Shown here: one piece after another, positions 1 through 18,147 of the stretch | Numbering within the stretch: the stretch's first letter is position 1 | Layout of the letters: each line of letters begins with the position of its first letter | Assembly (NCBI GenBank): GCA_004794655.1 | Contig: SMMW01000003.1 | Coordinates: forward strand, 15,643,501-15,707,500 | Direction of reading: 5' to 3' | DNA from: Marisa cornuarietis | Lineage: Eukaryota; Mollusca; Gastropoda; Architaenioglossa; Ampullariidae | DNA length: 64,000 nucleotides | Notes under the pieces: model-generated | Told to the model about the DNA's origin: nothing | Seen by the model: only the letters and a program-made list of their open reading frames with translations | Databases searched by the model: none | Program-made: the position numbers and the translations under genes

Positions 1-2983
1 TTCTTCTCGTGTTGCGTGGTGTGGATAAAGGATTGGGGAAGCGATGGGACTCAAGTCAGTATAGCTGATGGCCCTCAATTGTTATCTGATCTCGTTTATA
101 GGTTACAAGGTTCGAGACAGGATCAGAAAAGCATTGTTCGCTTCTGCTCTTTTTTTGCAGCTGCTGCATATCTTTTAAAAATGTCACCTATAACCATAAA
201 CATAACAGGCTAAATATCATATGAACCTCAAAACAGGAAGAAGCTCGATATGTGGGGGTGTGTGTGAATTCTAGTTACCTCTTAGGTCAGGTGCTACATT
301 CGTATGATATTTCTCTCTCTAATTCAACTAAGTTCACTTTAATTCTTGGTCGAGTTTCGCAGAAAGTGATGTTCGCTTTGCTCAACCGGCCACCCCAAAA
401 CTTCCTAGAAATGCACCTCGATTCTTACGCTAGGAACAGCACATCCTTAGTCGACAAGGAAATATTTAGAGAACTATGATAAAATACATGTGGCGGTCGT
501 TAGCATTCATGGTCTCCACTTTTCTGTCCATGCATGAATTGGTGTTCCTACGTGTCGTCTTCACTGTACTGTAATCAACACTTCGGATGTGTTTATTTGC
601 TATGCTTGAAACCTTTTGACACAGTTCTACTCAAACACTCAATAAGAAAGTCTAGAAGCCACTAATTAAACAGTCCTAATTAGCAAACAATCATCATAAA
701 GACAATGACTTTTGTTTTAAATTTCAGCCGGACATGGGATACGTCGATCTAGTATTGTATTGCTCCTAGGCTTTTGCAGACAAGGCCAAAGTAAAAAAAA
801 AAAAAGAAAAAAAAGTCACCACCATTACTCAAAAGAAAAATAGTGTACTAAAGATTAAAATGAATGCATTTCATACACAACGGGTAAAATCACTGTGGCA
901 GTGTGTGGATCTCTTCTCAAAGCTTGAGTTTAAAAAAAAAAACTAGTAAGACCTAGCTCGACATGACCTTAAACGATAAAATCGCTCACAAACACCTGGC
1001 CAGCGTAGAAACAGCAAAGTCACTTCAACACGTAACCTTAAGTGTACTTCATGTCGAATGTTCATTCACACATGGACCATACCCACATATACATACGCTA
1101 CCTGCAAATGTTAGCAGCAGTCGACAATGTTTGCTGAAAGGGCAGCGGCAGACACTGGGCTGTGCGGTCGCCGGTGCAGCTACACGAGCAGGCAGGTTGG
1201 AAAGATAAGCTTGGAGGTATGTGGAGCTACTGCCGGCGGGTATTCGCTTGCTGTCTCTAAATGTGTAGTCTCCCCTCTGCTGCCCACCAACTATACACAC
1301 AACATCTGTTACTATATAGTGACAGCTGTGAGAAATGATGCAGCAGATCTGGGAGAGATAGGGGAGATGATGATGAAAAGTAAGAGCAGAGGGAGAATAA
1401 TAATAAACAAGTAACTTATAGAGCGCTATCTCCACCAAGGCTCAAGAAGTATCACACACACACACACAGCGAGGACATGGGAAGCAATGAATTTAGTGCA
1501 CAACAAGCAAACACAGGGGTATTAAAGAAAATCCAGACGAAAATAGCAGCTAAGAATTGAAACTGCGCTAAGCGTAGGAACATTCTCAAGCAATGGGCAA
1601 CGATCGAGTTTCAGATACTCGCGACAATGAAACTGAAAGAATGGTGACAAAAAAAAAAAATTAAAATAAAATAAAAGAGAGATTAGTCCTTATGACCTTA
1701 AGGAGCTTTCTCGCAACAGAAAGGAGACGGCGGCGGCGATATGGTAAGGAAGAAGAAAGCTGACAGATATATTGAAAGATAACCTTTAAAATAACTGCAA
1801 GGTTTGATTTCCGCAAAAAAGCTTGTCTTGCAACATTGCTCTGAGGAGGCCTACGTCAGTGCGGAAAAAACAATTTAAGCCTTGCTGCAAGAGTCGAATT
1901 TGAATGACGACAGGGAATTTTCCGAATTTTCAGAAAAATTGCACGACAAACAGAGCTGACATGAGAATGCAAGGAGAGTGCTTGGTCAAAATGCACACCC
2001 AAAGTATTTTGTTTTGGTATTTCTGAACCTGGGTATCAAAAGTTAATTTTTATTTCTTTATTTCTTTTTGTTGAAGCTGACTTCAAGATGACTTTTAACT
2101 GCAACATACGCTTGAGATTAATAAAGTAGAACATCTTTATTTTCCATTACTAAACATCCCAATAAGTGTACCATTTTATATATCAAAGTCTTTAAAAAAC
2201 ATTCCTTATAAAACCTCACAGCCATTAAAATGATAACTCGGGTCAGAAATGCTGTAATATACGGATCAGTTCAGGCACTTTTGGCCAGATTTTGATCAGC
2301 ACATAAGCAATTGTTGTTGTTTTATAAGCAGAGATTCTATGTGTAGCTTATTATGGCCTGGATTTTTTTTTAAATTTCAGCAAAAGTGGTAGAACAAGTC
2401 AGAGGCGCTGGTCTACACATTACACCGTACATCCACCGCAACCTACTAACTTCAGGCCCACACCCAGCAGTACGTGACAGTACACGTGTCAGCACCACGT
2501 ACTGTCTTCGGAGAGGGCCAAGCAAAAGTCTCATTTCACAGAATCAGATACCTAGAGCAGACTTTAGAGAGTCGATGAGCAGACATCGCCAGTGTCATCC
2601 GTGACGGGTTCATCATCACGTCTACATCTGATTGGTATTTGGTGCAGACTTTAACTGACAGCTTTGAAATGAAAAGTTTGCTTTGGGGTCACAACCGGCC
2701 ACCGCCGTCAGGCAATGTCGAGCGAGTGATCGCCGCAGCACAGATTTAACACCTTACTTATGCGTTCGAGAATTCTGCACGAAGTGTGGTAGATTCTGCA
2801 TTCCTTAGAAAGTATATAGCGTCTCAGTGACCCGCCATTGCTGTCATCTAACGAGCATTTGGTGTACATGATCCTTATGACAGTAATGATAATACTACTA
2901 TATGTAGTACTCCTAGTAGTAGTAATAATAGAAATGTGTGATAAACTTATAACAGCACCTTAGGTTGACCTGCTCCCGCTCAG

Positions 2984-3014
<31 letters not shown>

Positions 3015-4673
3015 GCGAGGATCGATCTTGACTGGTCGAATCGACTCGCACGTGGTCGAATCAACTTAATTACTCTAATTGACCAGACCCTGCGACAAAG
3101 CCTGATCGACCCACCCATGCACTGATCTAAGACTGATCAGACCAGTGTCAACGATTCCCCGCTTCCATTACTGTCCTACGTATGAGTACACTTTGCGCAA
3201 TTATACAATACAGTTACTTCTTAGTTCTATGCAGCCTGGGGAAAGGGAATTAACGTCTACAGAAAATCTGCATATAACATCGATCTAAACATTCACTTCT
3301 TTAATATTATTTCGAGTCAATGTATATAATCATGAGAACGGATGCAAACGGCTAATGCAGTCTCGTACGTATTTGGCTCAAGTCGGAAATAGTTTTCTGC
3401 GAACAGAAAAACAAAACGATATCCTCATATATAAGCTTTAAGTCGAAATCTAAATCTTGGTCGATGCATTGGTCTGTTTCCAGTCAGTGGTTTTTCGTTC
3501 AGGGACATACTGAACACGCACGCACGCACGAAAAAAAGAAAGAAAGAAATTGTTATAGATTAGGCCATGCCCATGTGGCCTCAACATCGCAGAAAGCGAG
3601 CACAGCTCACACAGTTTTAAGGATAAAGTATTATATTTCAAGACATATATACATGTTAATATAATTTAGCGTAAACAATTGCACAAAAAGGGTGTAACAA
3701 TAACAATATGGAAATATCTTTCTTCGTTTGCTACCGATACGTCCGATAGTGTCACGTCGTTTAAAACAGTGGTAAAGATATCTGTCTAGGCAAGTAATAT
3801 ATGGTGCGTCATTGATCAAGGCTGAGAAGGTAAAGATAGAATGAAGAGTTGAATATTTCGAAGGCAGGAATCTACATCTAAAAGGACAAACCGAACGCAA
3901 CATGTTTTCTTTATGATCGGGTGAAGTTCGTTTTAAAACAGTAATTCCCAAAATATGAGTACATAATTATACTTAATTTTAAAGATTTAAGCCTTCAAAC
4001 ATCGGCATTCTCACCTGCAACTAGGAAAGCGGGAAAAATTACTCTCCTATACTGAAGAGCTCTCTTACGCGCCCTAAGTATTTGTAACAGCGAGTGTGAT
4101 GTCTTCAAGTCAAATGAAGAAACATCGCTCAGGTTGTCGTGTTCGAGAAGCGATTTTTTCCCCCAAAAAATGAAACAGCTGAATTTGGAATACAGCCCTA
4201 CAGATTCGAACTTTATTTAGAACTTTGAATGATCTACCAGCAGTCGTTCTGTAGCAGGGTGGGATGAGGTTCGCTTGCTCAGTCTCACCACAACGACCAA
4301 CACAACACCGTCGTGGGTTTAGACGTACCGTACCCCATACTACTATAGTTCGTTTTAACAGCTCGTGCTTTTGTATAGTAAGCACTGCTGTGGGAATAAG
4401 ATTTCTACGTTTTATTGAAAGTCAAAAACTTGCTTGTACTGTATAAGTGACCAGATAACAATCGATTTTGAAATGGTTTGAGCAAATTCTTGAGTACAGT
4501 GTGGGGACGAAGTTCGCACGGCACGTTTGAACAAAGCAGAGATCTCTATATACACATCTCTGAACAAATTAAGTTAATCCACTGGCGTTTGCTGCCATTA
4601 TCTTTAGGATTTCCTTATTGAGTACAAACTCTAAGCGTCGAAGAGAGCATTCAGCAACAGCACAATGTGTCCT
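1..4673. other. Intergenic, no gene recognised
   Basis: No ORF here resembles a protein I know; the longest (129 codons, minus strand, 1049-1438) is overlapped by other frames and has no recognisable domain. The sequence is AT-rich, with A-tracts near 793-815 and simple repeats: CA at 1452-1468, and CT followed by CA at about 2984-3014. I see no tRNA or other RNA gene. Confidence 0.6.
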
Positions 4674-4938
4674 GGGGCCAGTTGCACAACACATTTCTAA
4701 TTTTAAACACTTTTAGGCATTAAATCCTTTTAGATAATAAGTTTAAAGTGCACACTACAAATTTAGAATTTTTAAAACTAAAACTACTTTAAGTAAGATA
4801 AAGTTGTTTAAGTCTGACTTTCCGTCCTGTCAGTACAATTTTTTGTATGTTTTTCTGCAATGCATCAAAATGGCTAAGAAGAGATTTTGCTTCTTTAGAA
4901 CAGTTTTAAGGTTTAGAAACGTGTTGTGCAACTGGCCC
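4674..4938. mobile_element. MITE copy 1, terminal inverted repeats
   Basis: The element starts with GGGGCCAGTTGCACAACA and ends with TGTTGTGCAACTGGCCC, so its ends are inverted repeats of about 17 bp around the core CCAGTTGCACAACA. The interior is AT-rich and non-coding. It is closely similar over its length to the element at 5061-5324 in the same orientation. This is the expected form of a short non-autonomous DNA transposon. No clear target-site duplication can be read, so the superfamily is not assigned. Confidence 0.7.
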
Positions 4939-5060
4939 TTGGTCAGTTTTCTTTTACCGAGGATTGCATCTTTTCTCTTCGACTTCAGCTAGTGCAGTCG
5001 AAGCTACTTTTAGAAATACTTCCGTTTCGTCACTTCCTGTTTTCTTGACAAATGCATGAA

Positions 5061-5324
5061 GGGGCCAGTTGCACAACACATTTCTAATTTTAAACACTTT
5101 TAGGCCTTAAATCTTTTTAGATAATCAGTTTAAAGTGCACACTATAATTTTAGAATTTTTAAAACTAAGACTGCTTGAAGTAAGATAAAGTTGTTTAAGC
5201 TGACTTTCCATCTTGTCAGTACAATTTTTTGTATGTTCTTGTGCACTGGATTTAAAAGGCAGAGAAGAGATTTCGCTTCTTTAGAACAGTTTTAAAGTTT
5301 AGAAACATGTTGTGCAACTGGTCC
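5061..5324. mobile_element. MITE copy 2, same family and orientation
   Basis: A second copy of the family at 4674-4938, 122 bases downstream in direct orientation. Left end GGGGCCAGTTGCACAACA; right end TGTTGTGCAACTGGTCCC. Scattered substitutions separate the copies, so they are related but not a recent duplicate. The pair may be two insertions or one segmental duplication that included the element. Confidence 0.7.
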
Positions 5325-5449
5325 CAGATGTACTTAAGAGGAAAATATTAATATAAAATCTTTCATGCCTCTTTGTCATACAATACCACCGGAATATATG
5401 TTTTATGATACTTTAATGCTCTGTTTCCAGCGATTTTTGCTTAGCAATC

Positions 5450-5690
5450 GGGTTGGGCTTTAAAGTCTTTGAGCCGACTGCACTGTAGGTGTATTTCATC
5501 GTCTTGTGAGGTATGGCAAAGAGGACATTCCAAATTTGTCGCTAGGGCTGTTGTAAACATAATTTTGTGGGGTTTTAAATCAGAGATTCGCATTCGAAAT
5601 CTAATTAGAGCATTTCTCTTAAAGCCTTGATGTTGACATAGTATAAATAAGGTTGCACCTGCCATTCCGACTTAAAATTCGCATGCATGT
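5450..5690 (-). pseudogene. C-terminal scrap of a non-LTR retrotransposon protein
   Basis: On the minus strand a short frame reads through ALIRFRMRISDLKPHK and then a cysteine/histidine cluster of the form CPLC...DDEIHLQC. This resembles the region after the reverse transcriptase in several LINE families, where a leucine/arginine-rich stretch precedes a CxxC...H...C knuckle. Only about 70 codons are readable and no reverse transcriptase core is present. The MITE at 5061-5324 lies just beyond its 3' end. I infer an old fragment; the clade is unknown. Confidence 0.4.
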
Positions 5691-5821
5691 TAAACCTAGG
5701 GCTCTCTGTAAGATGACAATGCCAGCCTTGTTTATGACAGTCAACATGCAATGCGTTTCTTCACGGACTTGTATTACTGGACTGCTTGCAGACGATTTTT
5801 TTTTCAGTGAAGTCATAGAAC

Positions 5822-5851
5822 CACGGACCTTCATCTAGATGAAGGTCCGTG
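5822..5851. repeat. 30-bp perfect palindrome
   Basis: CACGGACCTTCATCT is followed at once by its exact reverse complement AGATGAAGGTCCGTG, with no spacer. The symmetry stops abruptly at both ends. Downstream, at about 5874-5955, short imperfect direct repeats containing GCTTCCGGTTTA occur. Confidence 0.85.
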
Positions 5852-6055
5852 ATAGAACGAAGCTGGTTACGAAATAGCTTCCGGTTTAGTCACGTTTCGG
5901 TTTAACTACTAGAACGAGGCTTTGGACGATATAGCTTCCGGTTTATTCACATTCATTGTTAAGGCTCGCCGAGACTAACAGCGGAGAACTTCGCAAGAGG
6001 CTCAGCGTTGGTCTCGGAAGACAGACAGCAATCCACCTATACACGTCCGTAGAGA

Positions 6056-6190
6056 AATGTGCCGTAGCGGGAGCGCTAGGCAGCTTGTAGCGCTTGTACC
6101 CAGACCATCCCATCTCTGCTCCCCCCCTTCCGCGAGTGCGAGAGAACTGTAACCACCTTTCTTCCTTCTACACCGCACCCCCTTCCACTC
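6056..6190. repeat. GC-rich repeat unit left of the LINE
   Basis: A stretch containing CCCAGACCATCCCATC, a C-run, CGCGAGTGCGAGAGAA and CACCCCCTTC-like sequence recurs in near-identical order at about 8436-8522 on the other side of the LINE remnant. A degenerate third version lies at about 8290-8400. It is non-coding in every frame I tried. Confidence 0.55.
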
Positions 6191-6299
6191 CAATCTTGGT
6201 CGCGCGAGCTGAGCATCTCGAGGCAGGCTGACTACACAACGGGTGACGTAGCAGTAGCACCCAGCTATTTCAGTATAAATAGCAGGGAAAAGTCAGTCT

Positions 6300-8170
6300 C
6301 GGGACCTGGATGTGGCAGTGTACGTCAAACCTAATGAGAGTAGTAAGTGGAAATAACTGGGGAACAAATCCTAAATCTCTTCTAAACCTCTATCAGGCCC
6401 ATGTTATGTCTAGACTATTATAGCTCCACTGCTAGTCCACCTTAAATCAAACCGAATAGCTAAACTTCAGTCAGTACAGGCTAGGGCACTAAAAGTAGTT
6501 CTGGGAGTACATTCGCACACACCAAACCTAGCTGTATTGGCGAAAACAGGTCAGTACCCTATAGAATTAATCATCCAGGAAAGGACAGCCAACTACTACT
6601 ACAAGACGCAGTGTCTCCCACCTGACCATCCAGTCTGACAAATTCACGCACAATCCCACAGACACAGAACAGGCCGTCCCATCCCACAACCCATGATACA
6701 ACAACTTATCCAACATATAGAAAGCACAAAGGGGGCAGAAATCAACATAATGGCCCCTTACCCACCGAACAACATGCAAACACCACCCTGGACACTTCCA
6801 CACCCACAGATAGACCTTGATCTCACCAAATACAACAAAGAACAACACCAAGTCCAAATCACTGCAGAAACAAAGCTCAAGCTAAGCACCACATACAAAG
6901 ACCATGTGCAGATCTGTACTGACGGATCTCATGACCCAGAGACAAACACAACCGGATTAGGAGTATATCAACCCGGTAACATCACCATCTCCAGCAGACT
7001 CCCAAAGCACACATCAATTTTCACAGCTGAGCTGACTGCCATACTGACAGCTCCTAAAACACTCCCTCCTAGAGCGAAGGACACAATGCAATTACAATAT
7101 TTATTAATCTCTGATTCACTGTCAGCCCTTCAGGCTTTAAAAAACCAATCCTCAAACAGACTAGACATAGTATATGAGATACTGTCCATCATAAATAAAA
7201 TCAACCAGGAACATGGAGACATTAAGTTCCTTTGGGTTCCCTCCCATATAGGAATTAAAGGAAATGAAGAGGCAAATAAACTAGCTAAAATGGTAGTAAA
7301 ACAAGAAGCAAACCCTAAAGTCACCACCCTAAACATCTCTATCTCACCAGCAGAGAGAAAAATAGCTATAAAACCAGCAATAAAAAATGGTGGCAAGAGA
7401 AATACAAAAATGAAGGTAAAGGTACCAGAAGGATGATAGATGACCAGCCTAGCCACACCTTGATGTACCTGAAGTCAAATAGGGCTGAACAAACTAAAAT
7501 AGCCAGAATGAGGCTTAGTGGAGAATACCTAAGAAGATATAAAGACCCCCCTTCATGTGCCTGTGGGGATAGACTTAGCACCCCGCACGTACTGTTGGAA
7601 TGTAGTGAAAACAAACCAGAGAGAGAAGAACTAAAACACTTCCTAGATAAATACAGACTGGGGATAAACCTTAGTAACTGCCTCAACCCAACTAAAGAAC
7701 TTTGGAATAGTATACTGTCACTAGTAGCAACAATAGTAACAAACCACCCAAACTCTAGATTAATATAACATAGGCATAGGGTAAAACAGGATAGCATAGC
7801 TAAATACATAGATAAAACCCAAAGAAGATATAAAAAAATTAAAGTAGAGCAACACATGGAATCTAATAAACCAACACAATACACCACCATGGCAGGACCC
7901 CTAAACATGGGTAGCAAGCAGCAACAGCAGGAAAAGAGGGCAGCAGCACTGTAACCACCTATGCAAACTTGGCGGACCAACAACAGATAAAGAGGGCACA
8001 AAGACAGTACACCACACATGCAGACTTGGAAAACCTAAGCACCAACCAAAATAGAGGACACATACAAAGAGTAACACATCTGGCACCACAAAAACAACCC
8101 TTCCCCCACACCTCCCAAATCCCCCATACCCTCACCCTCCTCCCAAACACCCACATCTCCCGAAGACCCC
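6300..8170 (+). pseudogene. 5'-truncated, frameshifted LINE with RNase H domain
   Basis: From about 6320 to 6690 broken frames read as the C-terminal 'thumb' of a LINE reverse transcriptase (SLLNLYQAHVMSRL, then ARALKVVLGVHSHTPNLAVL). From 6693 an open frame of 247 codons contains an RNase H domain: the first Asp in ICTDGS, Glu in FTAELTA, Asp in ISDSLSAL, and His in VPSHIGIKGNEEANKLAK. The usual last Asp (ADxLAK) is Asn here. A frameshift near 7385-7390 separates this from the next frame (7433-7768), which carries a CxC...H...C knuckle (CACGDRLSTPHVLLEC). The endonuclease and the reverse transcriptase catalytic core are missing. RNase H-bearing LINEs belong to the I/Jockey-related groups (for example Nimb or I); the exact clade is inference. 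The element is dead. Confidence 0.85.
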
Positions 8171-8179
8171 TTCCCCCCA

Positions 8180-8225
8180 TAGTGCGAAATCACCGAGAAG
8201 TGGAAGCACTTTCCCTTACAAAATC
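8180..8225 (+). repeat. Motif shared with the SINE at 21.83 kb
   Basis: The segment CATAGTGCGAAATCACCGAG followed by AAGTGGAAGCAC matches, on the opposite strand, the segment at about 21844-21884. Both continue with weaker similarity into an AAAATCAACAACAAAA-like A-rich tract. It lies just 3' of the LINE remnant, so it may be a 3' end shared by a LINE and a SINE, or an independent SINE fragment. Confidence 0.5.
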
Positions 8226-8289
8226 AACAACAAAAATCTCGGAACCTGTTTGTCGAAAGGCGACGTCTGGTCCTGCTTGGACGAGCAGC

Positions 8290-8522
8290 AAACTTGCAGG
8301 TTCGAGAGAAGTATCAAGCCTACCGCAAGGTAGCTTGGTCCGCTGCAATTAAGAGGCTCCCATCACCCTACCTCCCCAACCTTGCCCCTCCCCCCAAATG
8401 AGTAGAGAGATTGGTCCACTGCAAAGAGGCTCTCGTCACCCAGACCACCCCATCCCTTCCCCCCCCCCCCGCGAGTGCGAGAGAAGTATCCAGTCTACCG
8501 TCTCGTCGCTCCACCCCCTTCA
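8290..8522. repeat. GC-rich repeat units right of the LINE
   Basis: Two imperfect units. The first has TTGGTCCGCTGCAATTAAGAG, the second TTGGTCCACTGCAAAGAGGC, and both are linked to CGAGAGAAGTATC(C/A)A. The second continues with CCCAGACCACCCCATC and CGCGAGTGCGAGAGAA, matching 6056-6190. An AATAAA at about 8618-8623 follows in an AT-rich tail. Confidence 0.5.
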
Positions 8523-8639
8523 TGCTTCATCCCCACCCCAGGTGTTAGGTGCCAGGATTAGTATAGTAGGGTAGATAGGTTTAGATAGGGATAGTATTAG
8601 GGTTACGTATTAATTTTGTAAATAAACCTATTTTTTTAA

Positions 8640-9311
8640 GTGTAAGCGTCTTAGTCTCTATATGTCCTCGTCGTGTGAACGTGATGAATGAAAATCAGGA
8701 GAGGGAAAGAAATCGTGTCATCCATTGTAATTGTGTCAAGCAGCGGAACAGACACGAAGATCAACGAGCTGAACGATACACCGCAGAGAACACACTGAGT
8801 GCGGGTGCCGTAGATGGAAAAAAGAACACAACGCGAGGCAGTATATGAGATAATGCACCCGACTAACGAGAGCTAGAACTTTAGAAAGAAAGTTCTCCTT
8901 GGGAACGTCCGTCCCCTCCCCTGGGACTAGAAAGAGGATTTATGGCGCTAGGGCAGTGTAGCGATCGTCAGTCCGGTTACAGTGCCAACGTTCTGCACAC
9001 CTTGATTTTCCCAGACATAGCCAAAACCATACATATACAGAGTCACATGCACTTTATACACCCAACACGCTTTCCCTCAATTATGAAGCTCAACCAGCAT
9101 ATCATAATTATGCTTTACGTGGAAGTCTGCTGAAGTCTCGTTGAGGTTTTGCATTACAGAGGTAGGAACAGAGAACTCTGTGGGTAGGAAGATTAGATTT
9201 GTCTCCCCTGCAACCGGAAACACATGTGTAAGAACGTTACTTGTTTACACCAACAGTTGCTGCTTTGATACGGAGTTATTAATGTTCTGATCAAAGAAAT
9301 TTTTTGACACG
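8640..9311. other. Upstream region of KLHDC4
   Basis: About 670 bases before the KLHDC4 start. It presumably holds the promoter and 5' UTR, but I see no convincing TATA box and no other gene. The start site cannot be placed by eye. Confidence 0.4.
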
Positions 9312-16649
<7,338 letters not shown>

Positions 16650-16655
16650 ACTGAG

Positions 16656-16661
16656 AATAAA
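16656..16661 (+). promoter_or_regulatory. Proximal poly(A) signal candidate, KLHDC4
   Basis: AATAAA begins 7 bases after the stop codon. A second AATAAA at 17291-17296, followed within 40 bases by a T/GT-rich tract, is the better candidate for a full-length 3' UTR of about 650 bases. Confidence 0.35.
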
Positions 16662-17290
16662 TTATGACTTCCATCTGCAGCTCAGAGCTCATTTGCATAC
16701 AGTCACCCAGAAGAATATTTTTTTTAGACTGAAAGAATGGAACATAACTAACCTCACTGGTTGTGCAGCCACTTTGGTAAACAAAAAAGAAATGTTTTGG
16801 CAAGACCTGCATGATCATGATCATGATTTACGTCAGAGTTTGAAGAATTGACACGGACTTGCATTCCAATGGGTGTCATTATGAAGGATAATTTTCTCCA
16901 ATGTACCAGTGCCACTTTTTTGTAACACCAGTTCTAAAGATGTAACTGCACTTGTATTTGGTAATTGCATCATTTGCACTGGAGGTTTATATGAGAGCAT
17001 TGAAACAGTGTCGGTTTTTACTTTCTTCATCCGTCTTTTCTTCTAGGGCATTTAAGAAAATATGTAATTACAATTAACCTTTATGTGGTAATGCTAAAAT
17101 GTTCTGTGTTCCTTGTCAACTTGGGTCTTGAAAAAGATGAGTCTGCTCTACCTATTAATAATTATGAATAGGTATAAGCTTGTTTGATTAAAAGCACCTT
17201 TTGTATGGTGTGAGTGAATAGGGTGTGTGTGTGCATATGTGTATGAGCGTACACCAATGTTGTCCCCTGGGTCAAGCTGGTGGTGATAGT

Positions 17291-17296
17291 AATAAA
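17291..17296 (+). promoter_or_regulatory. Distal poly(A) signal candidate, KLHDC4
   Basis: AATAAA followed at 17320-17340 by GTTTTGTTTTCTC, the layout expected of a vertebrate-like cleavage site. It is the last canonical signal before the ACOT8 promoter. Confidence 0.45.
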
Positions 17297-17522
17297 TCAA
17301 ATGAGATAAAGTATCTGGCCGTTTTGTTTTCTCATTTCTGTTATAAGCTCATAATTCGTATTATTTTTTTCATATCAGCAGCAACATGAATTACATCTCA
17401 CAGACTTACAGTTCCACTCTTTCGTATGATGCAGTCTAACAGATCTCACCAGTTTGGCAGCGCATGTACTATTCCTTAATTGACAGTTGTTTCAAATGAT
17501 AGCACTATTCAGTCTTCATTAT

Positions 17523-17813
17523 TTAAATCGCTTGTTCTTCATCTTTCATGTTTTTAAAAAACCACTTGTAACAGTGCAGAGTTTTGGCATCCGTCATTGC
17601 CATTGAAAGATGATGGGCAGGAAGCAGACCCACCAGCGATGGCACTGTCAGTTCTTTGAACCTCTTCACTCGCTTGCCGTATAAATATAAAGAGAAGTGA
17701 ACGGCATTTGCTAGCTTTTTCACCTTCACGTGAAAGGTCAGGACTGCCACAACTTTGTTAAAAGGGAATCGAGAGGGGACATTTTTTCTTAAAAATCCAT
17801 CTGGGAGACGCAT
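17523..17813 (-). CDS. Unrecognised 96-codon ORF, head-to-head with ACOT8
   Basis: A minus-strand ORF between the KLHDC4 3' UTR and the ACOT8 start, divergent from ACOT8 with about 330 bases between the two ATGs. The translation is mixed and not low-complexity: a basic N-terminal third, a central VNFSLYLYGKRV-like hydrophobic/basic part (read as VHFSLYLYGKRV), then AHHLSMAMTDAKTL and an acidic end. I do not recognise a family or domain. No spliced upstream exon is evident. It may be a chance ORF or a small lineage-specific gene sharing a bidirectional promoter with ACOT8. Confidence 0.2.
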   Translation of the reverse strand: MRLPDGFLRKNVPSRFPFNKVVAVLTFHVKVKKLANAVHFSLYLYGKRVKRFKELTVPSLVGLLPAHHLSMAMTDAKTLHCYKWFFKNMKDEEQAI

Positions 17814-18147
17814 TTCACCAGTTTATACAAATACTTTTACCTTCTCGATTTGTATTTATTATAAATACGGGTAAGCGTTTTAATAATGATATCTACTGGG
17901 GAAAACAAAAACACATGATTCAAATGAGTCCTCGTCTACTCATCAAAATGGCGGGCAAGCTCGCACATAGCAACGCGTCTATCAGCACCAACGTTCTGCC
18001 ATTCCGTATCATGCTATTCCGAGTTGACCGCGGTTTTACACTGCGGGAAAATTTAACTTTTACTCTTTTTATGTTAACAACAAAAAAAGTTAGAAAAATA
18101 TAATTCCGATCATATACGGAAGCAACCGACTTACTGCAGAGTTAAAG

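Noticed and set aside
7433..7436. ATGA overlap between the two LINE frames
   Set aside because: The upstream frame continues the family sequence across a frameshift near 7385-7390, so the overlap is an accident of decay and not translational coupling.
17915..18103. 62-codon ORF before ACOT8
   Set aside because: Ends before ACOT8, not in frame with it in any useful way, no domain; probably 5' flanking sequence.
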